The translations under genes and the position numbers were made by a program. 63,156 nt of DNA from Aureimonas endophytica (lineage in GTDB: Bacteria > Pseudomonadota > Alphaproteobacteria > Rhizobiales > Rhizobiaceae): NCBI RefSeq assembly GCF_014642635.1, contig NZ_BMIQ01000003.1:1-63156 (forward strand), given 5' to 3'. Each line of letters opens with the position of its first letter. Positions within the stretch are counted from its first letter, which is position 1. Below are positions 26,051-33,793 of the stretch, in pieces. The notes under the pieces are model-generated. The model worked only from the letters and a program-made list of their open reading frames with translations. It did no database searches and was not told where the DNA came from.

Positions 26051-27940
26051 CTAGGTAGACTTCCGCTTCGCCCAGTTCTCATCGGCGGACGGCGCCACTC
26101 CGGCCGCAAGGGCGATCTGAAGTAGCTCGGTCAGGCTTGCCGCGTTCAACCGGTTCATCACCTGGGCACGATGAAGCTCGACGGTGCGCGGGCTGATGCC
26201 GAGCTTCTGTCCGATGACCTTGTTCGTTCCCCCGTCGACCAGGCCGATCAGGACTTCGCGCTCGCGTGGCGTCAGACGGGCGATACGTGCGCCGGCATTC
26301 TCGTCGCGTGTCGTCGGACGCACCGAACCCTGACATTCGGCAATGGCGCCTGCGAGCGACGCGGCGAGTGAGGCGTCGTCTTTCACAATGACGTAGTCCA
26401 AGGCGCCGGCCTTCATGGCCGCGACCGCCGTGTCGACGTCCGCTCCCGCCCTGTCGAGCGCCAGGATCGGCAAGGTGATCGACCGTGCCTTCAGCTCGCG
26501 AGGGACTGTCAGCACCTCGTCTTTATGGATGCGCAGATCGAGAACGACGCAGCCTGGCGCCAGCACCGAGGCGATGTCGATCAAAGCGGCGGCGTTTTCG
26601 AAGGTCCGGGCACGGTAGCCCAGTCCCCGGATCACGTTGGCCAGCTTCCGCGCCTCCGCTGCCCTGCCGCTGACGATATAGACGTGATGCACATCCTCCT
26701 GCGTCAGGTCCTCGACGATCCCGCCGATCTGGGCAACGCTTCCGCTATCGTCGAGGATTGGGAAGCTCGTATCGCGGAGCCAACGGATCGATCCGTCGCT
26801 CGGCCGGATGAGCCGATACTCGAACTGCGCGACGTCTCCGGCCGCCACGGTCGCCAAAGCGTGCTCGACATGCGCACGGTCGTCGGGATGGACATCCTTG
26901 ATCCATTGCGAGAGTTCGTTCGCCCCCTCCTCGATCGCGATGCCCCAGATCCTCTCGAAGGCGGCGCTCCGGTAGGTAATCGTGCCCGCCGCCGGATCGC
27001 CGATCCAGATCAGGTTGCTGGTGTTGGCGGCGAAACTTCGGAACTGGGCTTCGCTCGCCCGGATGGCCGCTTCGGCCCGACGCTGCGTCGTCACCTCAAT
27101 GGCCGCCCCGACGAAGCCGATCGCGCGTCCTTGCGCGAAGGTGGTTCGCCCGGCGGTCGCGATATGGCGCAACACGCCGTCGCGCCCGATAACCCGGTAT
27201 TCCAGATTGTAGAGGCCGCTGCCGGCCGGATCGATGCAGGCGGCGATCGCCTGGCGGACAAGCGGCAGATCGTCCGGATGGATTCCCGCCTCGTAGACCT
27301 CCATATCGACCGGGGCGTCGATGGGAAGCCCCCACATGGCGCGGAGCCGCTCGTCCCAGTCGAGCGCGCCGGTGACCGGATCCCAGGCATAGATGCCGAT
27401 GCCGACCAAGTCCGTCGCGGCCCGGAGCCGCGCCTCGCTTTTGCGCAGGGCTTCCTCCATCGCGCGGCGCTCGCTGGTATCCCGAGAGACGCCGACCACG
27501 AGATCGATCGTCCCGTCCTCACCCCGGACCGGTCCCCAGAGATAGGCGAAATAGGCGGCGTGCCCGGTCGGACTGCGAAAGAAGACCTCGTCCTCGATGG
27601 TGACGCCTTCGGCGAAGATCCGGTCGATATGGCCGTTCATAAGGTCGGCGAGATCGAGCGGATAATCGAGATCTTCGAACGTCCGCCCTAGCATCTGCGG
27701 CGCGGAAAGGCCGAACAGGGCGAGCATCGCGGGGTTCGCATAGGCGAAGCGCCGCTGCCGGTCGAACGCATAGACATAATCCGGGATCGAGGAGAGGTTC
27801 GCCTCCAGAAATCGAGCCCGGCTCACCTGCGCCGCGTCGGCAATCTCATTCCTGTCGGTAAGGTTCGAAGTGGCCATCGGCGTTGGCGCCTCCGTCATGT
27901 CGTCGGCTCTCCCCAAGAACCCCAGACGGCGGTCGGCCAC
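26051..27940 (-). CDS. PAS-PAS-PAS-receiver-LuxR fusion regulator
   Basis: A 629-residue cytoplasmic protein. Three PAS domains are readable: about 45-165 (IPDYVYAFDRQRRFAYANPA), 170-290 (GIGIYAWDPVTGALDWDERL) and 295-415 (LIWIGDPAAGTITYRSAAF). A FixJ-like receiver (about 420-535, with VVLDLRIHKDE) and a LuxR/GerE DNA-binding domain (LTPREREVLIGLVDGGTNKV) follow. There is no histidine kinase domain. The receiver keeps the Asp of VVLDLR but lacks the acidic pair and the conserved Thr, so phospho-control is doubtful. The PAS array may act directly on the output domain. An ATG 14 codons in is an alternative start. It diverges from the next zinc dehydrogenase gene. Confidence 0.88.
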   Translation of the reverse strand: MADRRLGFLGRADDMTEAPTPMATSNLTDRNEIADAAQVSRARFLEANLSSIPDYVYAFDRQRRFAYANPAMLALFGLSAPQMLGRTFEDLDYPLDLADLMNGHIDRIFAEGVTIEDEVFFRSPTGHAAYFAYLWGPVRGEDGTIDLVVGVSRDTSERRAMEEALRKSEARLRAATDLVGIGIYAWDPVTGALDWDERLRAMWGLPIDAPVDMEVYEAGIHPDDLPLVRQAIAACIDPAGSGLYNLEYRVIGRDGVLRHIATAGRTTFAQGRAIGFVGAAIEVTTQRRAEAAIRASEAQFRSFAANTSNLIWIGDPAAGTITYRSAAFERIWGIAIEEGANELSQWIKDVHPDDRAHVEHALATVAAGDVAQFEYRLIRPSDGSIRWLRDTSFPILDDSGSVAQIGGIVEDLTQEDVHHVYIVSGRAAEARKLANVIRGLGYRARTFENAAALIDIASVLAPGCVVLDLRIHKDEVLTVPRELKARSITLPILALDRAGADVDTAVAAMKAGALDYVIVKDDASLAASLAGAIAECQGSVRPTTRDENAGARIARLTPREREVLIGLVDGGTNKVIGQKLGISPRTVELHRAQVMNRLNAASLTELLQIALAAGVAPSADENWAKRKST

Positions 27941-28028
27941 CCCCTCGGGATGTCCCCTAGGAATAGTCCGAGTGCGCTCTTTGGCGACCGGAACTTAGGT
28001 AGACGCTCCACAACTGAGGGAGATCGGC

Positions 28029-29204
28029 ATGAGAGCGCTCGTCTGGCACGGCAAGGAGGACATCCGTTGCGATACGGTGTCCGATCCGGAGATCGAGCAT
28101 CCGCGAGATGCGATCATCAAGGTCACGAGCTGCGCAATCTGCGGCTCGGATCTCCACCTCTTCCACAATCTCGTGCCTGCCATGCTGCCCGGCGACATCA
28201 TGGGCCATGAGGCAATGGGCGAAGTCGTGGAGGTGGGAAGCGCGGCCAAGAACAAGCTGAAGAAGGGCGACCGCGTCGTCATCCCCTTCACCATCCAATG
28301 CGGCGAATGCGACCAGTGCCGGCGAGGAAACTTTTCGGTCTGCCAGCGAACGAACCGCAAGGGCGATCTCGGCGACAAGGCCTTCGGTCATCGGACCGCG
28401 GGCCTCTTCGGATATACGCATCTCACCGGCGGCTATCCGGGGGGGCAGGCCGAATACCTGCGAGTGCCCTTCGCCGATACGACGCATGTGAAGGTGCCGG
28501 AGGGGATCGACGACGAGAAGCTTCTGTTCCTGTCCGACATCCTGCCGACCGGCTGGCAGGCGGCGGTCCAGACGGACGTCCAGCCGGGCGACACCGTCGC
28601 GATCTGGGGCTGCGGACCGGTCGGCCAGATGGCGATCCGCTCCGCCATCCTCCTCGGCGCCGAACAGGTAATCGCCATCGACTGCCTGCCCGAACGCCTG
28701 TCGATGGCCGCCGCGGCCGGCGCCATCACCATCGATTTCGAGAAGGAGAGCGTGGTCGGTCGGCTCAACGAGCTGACCAGCGGCGAGGGCCCGCACAGGT
28801 GCATCGACGCAGTCGGCACCGAAAGCCATGTCAGTTTCGGCCAGCCCGACACGCTGGTCGATCGCGCCAAGCAGATGATGATGCTGGAAAACGATCGGCC
28901 GCACGTTCTGCGAGAGATGATCTATGTCTGTCGGCCGGCCGGCGTCATCTCGATCATCGGGGTCTATCTCGGCCTCGTCGATAAGATCCCGATGGGGCAG
29001 GCCATGAACAAGGGTCTCACCTTCCGCATGGCGCAGGCCCATGTTCCGCGCTGGACGGGCGACCTTCTACGCCGGATCGAAGACGGCCAGATCGATCCGT
29101 CCTTCGTGATCACGCACAAGGCGGACCTGTCGAAAGGCCCCGAGATGTACGCCAAGTTCCGCGACAAGGCGGACGGCTGCATCAAAGTCATGCTCCAGCC
29201 CTGA
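28029..29204 (+). CDS. Zinc-dependent MDR alcohol dehydrogenase (formaldehyde-dehydrogenase-like), copy B
   Basis: A 391-residue enzyme. Catalytic zinc region SCAICGSDLHLFHN, GHEAMGEVVEVG, structural zinc lobe CGECDQCRRGNFSVC and NAD loop IWGCGPVGQMAIR are all intact. It resembles copy A more than the FdhA-type copy C. It is followed 12 bp later by a small membrane protein gene and then by a channel gene, suggesting one transcript. The regulator with three PAS domains diverges from it across 88 bp and is its most likely controller. The alcohol or aldehyde oxidised cannot be read from sequence. Confidence 0.9.
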   Translation: MRALVWHGKEDIRCDTVSDPEIEHPRDAIIKVTSCAICGSDLHLFHNLVPAMLPGDIMGHEAMGEVVEVGSAAKNKLKKGDRVVIPFTIQCGECDQCRRGNFSVCQRTNRKGDLGDKAFGHRTAGLFGYTHLTGGYPGGQAEYLRVPFADTTHVKVPEGIDDEKLLFLSDILPTGWQAAVQTDVQPGDTVAIWGCGPVGQMAIRSAILLGAEQVIAIDCLPERLSMAAAAGAITIDFEKESVVGRLNELTSGEGPHRCIDAVGTESHVSFGQPDTLVDRAKQMMMLENDRPHVLREMIYVCRPAGVISIIGVYLGLVDKIPMGQAMNKGLTFRMAQAHVPRWTGDLLRRIEDGQIDPSFVITHKADLSKGPEMYAKFRDKADGCIKVMLQP

Positions 29205-29216
29205 CGGAGGCATTCC

Positions 29217-29804
29217 ATGCTCTCGACCAATCTTTCCGGCATCGCTCGCTCCAAGGGTGATCCCCGTGTTCAACGCAAAGGTCCGAGTTCCCTGTCGGGG
29301 GCCGACAAGCTGGCACGCGCCCTCGGTTGGTTGTCGATCGGGCTCGGCATCGTCGAACTGGTGGCCCCGGGACGCCTCGCCCGAACGCTGGGCCTCGATG
29401 GCAAGGAGGGTCTGATCCGCGCCTATGGCGCTCGTGAACTCGCGAGCGCGATTCCGACCCTTTCCGTGGACCAACCCGTGGGCTTGGCAGCGCGGATCGC
29501 CGGCGACGCGCTCGACATCGGCACGCTTGCCACGGGGTTCCATCGCGAGAACCCAAAACGGGACAACACTGCGATTGCGCTCGCCCTCGTCATCGGGATC
29601 ACCCTTCTGGACCTGACCGCCTACAAGGCTGTCAAGATCGTGCACCGTCGCAGTCGAGGGACCAACCGCGACTATTCGGACCGGAGCGGCTTGCCGAAGG
29701 GCGCCGAGGCGTCTCGAGGCCTCGCCCGGAAGGACTTCGAGATTCCACCGGACTACAGGGCCGAGGGCACAGTCGCCGACGCGCTGCCGATGCAACCGTC
29801 CTGA
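29217..29804 (+). CDS. Small membrane protein related to the N-terminal part of cyclase/dehydrase proteins
   Basis: A 195-residue protein. Residues 30-60 and 115-140 are hydrophobic membrane-spanning candidates (LGWLSIGLGIVELVAPGRLA and IALALVIGITLLDLTAYKAV). The segment GLDGKEGLIRAYGARELAS followed by ARIAGDALDIGTLA is a pattern I associate with rhizobial cyclase/dehydrase proteins, where it precedes an SRPBCC domain. The C-terminal 60 residues are polar and contain RDYSDRSGLPKG. The SRPBCC domain itself is absent here; a separate SRPBCC gene sits at 25.3-25.9 kb. Function unknown. Confidence 0.7.
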   Translation: MLSTNLSGIARSKGDPRVQRKGPSSLSGADKLARALGWLSIGLGIVELVAPGRLARTLGLDGKEGLIRAYGARELASAIPTLSVDQPVGLAARIAGDALDIGTLATGFHRENPKRDNTAIALALVIGITLLDLTAYKAVKIVHRRSRGTNRDYSDRSGLPKGAEASRGLARKDFEIPPDYRAEGTVADALPMQPS

Positions 29805-29833
29805 AGCGAACGGCGAGGAACGAGGCGCCGTCC

Positions 29834-30903
29834 ATGACGATCGAACAAGCCATCGGGGCAGCGCTGATCCTTCTGTTCCTCGCCGACATATTCCTGACCG
29901 TACTCTATGCCCGCGCCGGCACGGGGCTCTTGGCGCCCTATTGGAACCGCATGGTGTGGGCCTGCTTCCGGACGGCCGCGCGCTCGTCGGGCAAGTGGCG
30001 CGGGACAATCCTGTCGATTGGCGGTCCCTTCATCGTCGTCTCGCTCATCGGCTTCTGGGCGCTGGGCCTGACGATCGGCGCGGCGCTCGTAATAAGGCCG
30101 GAGCTCGGCACGACGATCCGACCTTCAAGCGGAGGCACGCCAACCGATTTCGTCACGGCCTTGCTTGTCGCCGGCAATAGCCTGTCGATCGTCGGTGGCG
30201 GGGACTATGCACCGCATTCCACCGGCACCCGCATCCTCTTCCTCGCCAACTCGCTCATCGGTGCGTCCGTCCTGTCGCTGGTGCTGAGCTACCTCGTGCA
30301 GGTCTATGCGGCGCTGCGAGAGCGGAACGCGCTGGCGCTCGCCATCGATCTCATGACCGACGGCACCGGGGACGCGGCGGTGATGCTGGCGAGACTCATC
30401 CCCGGGGGCGATCCCGGCAACGCCTCCAGCCAGTTGAGCAACCTCGCAGGGTCGCTCGCCGCGACCAAGGAGGCGCACCACTTCTCCCACTTCTATACTA
30501 CTTCCGCTTCGAGGAGCCCGTATACGCGGTCTCGCGCTTCTGCTTCGTTCTCCTGGATCTGGTCTCGCTGATCGAGACCGCGCTCGATCGCGAGCGCTAT
30601 GAAGGCCTGATCGCGTCCGCGCCCGTGGCCTCGCTGAAACGCGGAACGAGACTGCTCCTCGAAACAACCGACCGGAGCTTTGCATTTGCGACCGCCGATG
30701 GGGGATCGGATCGCCGATCGAGGCGGAGCTGTGCCGCCGCCATGGTGACGCTGGAAAGCGCCGGCATATCGGTGCTGCCGGACTGTGCCGAACGCTACGT
30801 CCCTGCGCGTCGAGAGTGGGAGCCGCTCGCCCTCCGTACCGCCCCAGCCTTTGGCTACGACATGACGGAAGTCGATCGGAGAACGCCGTCAGCGGTCGGG
30901 TAA
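29834..30903 (+). pseudogene. Two-pore-domain-type potassium channel family protein, frameshifted
   Basis: The first frame encodes about 220 residues of a membrane protein with an N-terminal helix (AALILLFLADIFLTVLYARA), a second helix around residue 60, a pore-like region (LLVAGNSLSIVGGGDY) and a further helix. At about 30497 the reading is lost, and continues without a gap in the +2 frame as YFRFEEPVYAVSRFCFVLLD through to a stop at 30903. A single base missing near TTCTATACTAC explains it. Joined, the protein is about 356 residues, a normal size for this group. It is either a true pseudogene or a sequencing error. It follows the MDR dehydrogenase and small membrane protein genes. Confidence 0.75.
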
Positions 30904-31120
30904 CTCGAAGTTCCGGTGCCCACTGGATGGTCAAGCTCAGTCCAGAAGACCTTTCCTCGCGGCGCCGCTCAGCAAGGTGATTGCCCCTCCAGGGAACCCG
31001 CCGGAAGGAGTCCCTCCTTCTTTCACGGCAAGCCGTTCTGCTTCCGACACGAGCGTTCGCCGCCCCACGAAACGAGCGCGTCGGTCAACGTCGGAATATC
31101 GCCGGCACGATGGATAGGGC

Positions 31121-31450
31121 TCACCGCCGTTCACGAGGCAGTGGGCCGCTCGACGAGAAGACGCGGTCGGTCGAAGCCAATGCGCTCGGGATTGGCGACC
31201 CGCGCATGCAGCAGCCGCAGCCGGCGGGATGGGCCGCCTTCACGGATTCTCGGCTGTTCGTACGAGCTTCACTCGCAGCGAAGGCGCTGCGCTGGATCGG
31301 GTTCAGGCCGGCAATGGCAGGTGCACTGAGGATGGCTCGCGGCACCATGCCGCCGCAGGTCGGGCAGGCGCATGGCTCATGGAATTCTGCCATAGGCCGC
31401 ATCGCGGTGAACGGCCCGCAGGTCGGGCAAGCGTAGTCGTAGTTTGGCAT
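31121..31450 (-). CDS. FmdB-type zinc-ribbon protein
   Basis: A 109-residue protein beginning MPNYDYACPTCGPF with a second pair ACPTCGGM, the paired CxxC knuckles of the FmdB/CxxC_CxxC_SSSS regulatory zinc ribbon. A GCGCCMRGS motif sits near residue 80. In methylotrophs FmdB is linked to formamidase and C1 metabolism. Here it lies 68 bp downstream of an FdhA-type formaldehyde dehydrogenase gene on the same strand. The ATG at 31450 was chosen because the motif starts immediately after it; longer in-frame extensions are Ser/Thr-rich. Confidence 0.75.
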   Translation of the reverse strand: MPNYDYACPTCGPFTAMRPMAEFHEPCACPTCGGMVPRAILSAPAIAGLNPIQRSAFAASEARTNSRESVKAAHPAGCGCCMRGSPIPSALASTDRVFSSSGPLPRERR

Positions 31451-31518
31451 TGAGGTCTCGATGCACGGGGAGGAGGACGGCGGAGTGGCAACGGAAGCTG
31501 CCGCCCCGCTTCGATCCG

Positions 31519-32673
31519 TCACGCGGCGGTCTTGAGAACCACCTTAGTCCAGCCATCATCGCGCGTGTCGAAATGGTGATAGGCTTTCGGAGCCTCACCC
31601 AATGGCAGCTCGTGCGACACGATAAAGGAAGGCTTCGCCCGGCCGGTCGAGATCAGGTCGCGCAATTGGCGATTATAGGCCTTCACGTTGCACTGTCCGG
31701 TGCCGATATGCTGACCCTTGAACCAGAACAAGCCGTGGTCGAAGACGATCTCGCCTTGCTCGTAGAGTTGGTCTTGGGGCGCGGGATCCTGCGGAACGAA
31801 GACACCGACGACGCCGATGCCACCTGTGAACTTCACCGACTTCACCAAGTCGTTCATGGTCATGTTCGGGCGCTCTTCGCCCCCCGGGTCGTGCACTTGG
31901 TAGCCGACGCATTCGCAGCCACGATCGGCGCCGACGCCATTCGTAAGCTCCATCACCTGGTCCACTGGAGAACCCTTGGAGTCGTCGATGGTCAGAGCGC
32001 CTATCGAGGCCGCCAGCCGTAGGCGATCGGGATGCCGATCGACGACCATGACCATGCCGGCGCCCTTGATCATCGCGGAATAGGCCGCCATGAGACCGAC
32101 CGGCCCGGCGCCGTAGATGACGACGGACTCGCCGGGGCGCAGTCCCGCGAGTTCGGTGCAATGCCAGCCGGTGGGGAAGATGTCCGCCAGCATCACGTAG
32201 TCGTTCTGCCGCTCTTCCGCATCCGGCGGCAGCTTCAGGCAATTGTAATCGCCATAGGGAACGCGCAGAAGATCGGCCTGTCCTCCCCGATATGGCCCCA
32301 TATCGGCAAAGCCATAGGCGGCGCCGGCCATGTTCGGCATGACGCTTCGATCCGCGGTGGTGAGGCAGAAGGCGCTGAGGCCGCGCTCGCAGTTCTTGCA
32401 GAACCCGCAGCCGATGTTGAAAGGGATGGCGACCCAGTCCCCGACCTTTACACGGTCGACGCCGCTGCCCACCTCGACCACCTGCCCAAGGTTCTCATGG
32501 CCAAAGACGCCACCCTGCGGGAAGTCGGTCCGGCCCTCGTACATGTGCAGGTCGGAGCCGCAGATATTGGTGCTCGTAATCCGGACCAAGACGTCGGTCG
32601 GCCTCTCGATCGTCGCGTCCGGGACGTTCTGCACCGCAACGTCACGCGGTCCGTTGTACACTACCGCTCTCAT
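31519..32673 (-). CDS. fdhA: FdhA-type (glutathione-independent) formaldehyde dehydrogenase, zinc MDR family
   Basis: A 384-residue enzyme matching the glutathione-independent formaldehyde dehydrogenase type: catalytic zinc region NICGSDLHMYEG, GHENLGQVVEVG, structural zinc lobe CGFCKNCERGLSAFC, then AGAAYGFADMGPY, NAD loop IYGAGPVGLMAAY, DRGCECVGYQ and the FWFKGQHIGTGQ segment. These enzymes oxidise formaldehyde to formate with bound NAD. It is the most specifically assignable of the three MDR dehydrogenases in this stretch. If the MocD-like oxygenase is an O-demethylase it would release formaldehyde, so the presence of this enzyme in the same region is notable, though not proof of coupling. 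Confidence 0.88.
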   Translation of the reverse strand: MRAVVYNGPRDVAVQNVPDATIERPTDVLVRITSTNICGSDLHMYEGRTDFPQGGVFGHENLGQVVEVGSGVDRVKVGDWVAIPFNIGCGFCKNCERGLSAFCLTTADRSVMPNMAGAAYGFADMGPYRGGQADLLRVPYGDYNCLKLPPDAEERQNDYVMLADIFPTGWHCTELAGLRPGESVVIYGAGPVGLMAAYSAMIKGAGMVMVVDRHPDRLRLAASIGALTIDDSKGSPVDQVMELTNGVGADRGCECVGYQVHDPGGEERPNMTMNDLVKSVKFTGGIGVVGVFVPQDPAPQDQLYEQGEIVFDHGLFWFKGQHIGTGQCNVKAYNRQLRDLISTGRAKPSFIVSHELPLGEAPKAYHHFDTRDDGWTKVVLKTAA

Positions 32674-33014
32674 GTCACTCTCCCACTAAAATCTTCTTGG
32701 CGGGACCGAGGAGTGGCATGCTCGTTGGTTTCGGCGGATACGGGCGCTTCCTAAGGGGTATTCCCAGGATCGCGTGCTCGGTATTTCGGCGATGAGCTGG
32801 GATCGCCGCTGACGAGATCGAAGCGAGTAGCAATGGCATCGGCGAAAGGGGTCGAGACCTTCTCAATCTCCTCCCAACCCGGCCAGGCCGAGCAATAGTG
32901 TCCGAATTTGCAAGTTTTTCCGTTGGAGCTGGACTGACCGCTTTCCGCTCCATCCGGTTTCAGGGGCAGTGATAGTCGACGCCCGGAAGCGGTCGGATGA
33001 ATTTTGACTTCGTT
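32674..33014. other. Intergenic sequence between fdhA and IS remnant
   Basis: About 340 bp with no convincing gene. It contains the promoter region for the leftward fdhA gene and unrelated sequence up to the point where the IS407-group homology starts. Confidence 0.35.
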
Positions 33015-33194
33015 CGTCACGCCGATCGTGCACACCGCTTCAGCAACGGGGCGACCTTGCGGCAACAGAACATCGACCTGTCGCAGCTTGGCGACGATCT
33101 CTTCCGGGCTCGGCTTCTTCCTCGGTATTCTCTGCATCCTCCAAAGGCGCAAAAAACCTATTCCGGGGAGGGTCACTCTTCAGGGGGCAGACCA
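33015..33194 (-). mobile_element. IS407-group (IS3 family) left-end remnant with 5' part of orfA
   Basis: Read leftward from 33194, this starts with the same terminal sequence as the complete IS at 49.7 kb (TGGTCTGCCCCCTGAA), continues through the same leader and encodes KPSPEEIVAKLRQVDVLLPQ and GRPVAEAVCTIGV, matching the first 34 residues of its orfA. Homology ends abruptly after IGVT near 33015. Substitutions throughout show it is a diverged relative, not a fresh copy. No orfB and no right end are present nearby. Confidence 0.8.
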
Positions 33195-33307
33195 ATAGTC
33201 ATCGTCATGGCCGCGTTCGGCGCCCTTCTCGCCGGGCACTTCTCGGTGAAACAGCCGGGCAACGAAACTCGGGCGGAACATCGTTCAGGCTTCGTCGTAT
33301 CGCCTTT

Positions 33308-33793
33308 ATGGCCTTTCCTCGCTCCGACGAGCAATCCATGTCCTTTGCATCGACGCAACCGACTCTTCGCACGAGAGACGGAGGACATGGCGTTCACGCC
33401 TTCCTCGCATCCTTTCCGGTCGTCTGCTTTACGCTGGCGCTCTTCACCGACATCGCCTTCTGGCAGTCGGGGAATATCATGTGGCAGAACTTTTCGGCTT
33501 GGCTGCTCTTTGCCGGGCTGGTCGGCGGCGGACTCGCAGTGATTGCCGGCCTTGTCGATCTTGTCATTCGGCGGCGAGGCAGCGGACGGCGGAGATCCTG
33601 GCTGCATTCGGTTGGCTCGTTTCTCGTCCTCGTTCTCGCCTTCATCAATAGCTTGGTCCATGCCGGCGACGGATGGACGGCCGTTGTCCCCTATGGTCTC
33701 GCCCTTTCCGCCGTGACCGCCGTTCTGATGCTGCTGACCGCCTGGATCGGACATTCGCTGACGAAGATCGAGGAGGGCCGCCGCAATGTCTGA
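33308..33793 (+). CDS. DUF2231-type four-helix membrane protein
   Basis: A 161-residue integral membrane protein with four evident hydrophobic helices (FPVVCFTLALFTDIAFW, FSAWLLFAGLVGGGLAVIAG, SFLVLVLAFINSLVHAGDGW, LALSAVTAVLMLLTAWIG). The HGVHAFLASFPVVCF start and the buried His fit the DUF2231 family, which may bind haem or quinone. It overlaps the following sorbosone-dehydrogenase-like gene by 8 bp, so both are translated together, an association seen in other Proteobacteria. An ATG ten codons in (MSFASTQP) is an alternative start. Confidence 0.75.
   Translation: MAFPRSDEQSMSFASTQPTLRTRDGGHGVHAFLASFPVVCFTLALFTDIAFWQSGNIMWQNFSAWLLFAGLVGGGLAVIAGLVDLVIRRRGSGRRRSWLHSVGSFLVLVLAFINSLVHAGDGWTAVVPYGLALSAVTAVLMLLTAWIGHSLTKIEEGRRNV

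Noticed and set aside
26079-27691. Long frames opposite and alongside the PAS-REC-LuxR gene
   Set aside because: They are GC-skew shadows with repetitive Arg/Gly/Pro composition and no motifs; the minus-strand 629-residue protein explains the coding signal.
32751-33176. A 141-codon minus-strand frame that includes the IS orfA homology and runs on as KIHPTASGRRL
   Set aside because: Only the first third is homologous to orfA; the rest is read-through into unrelated DNA, so it was recorded as an IS remnant instead of a gene.
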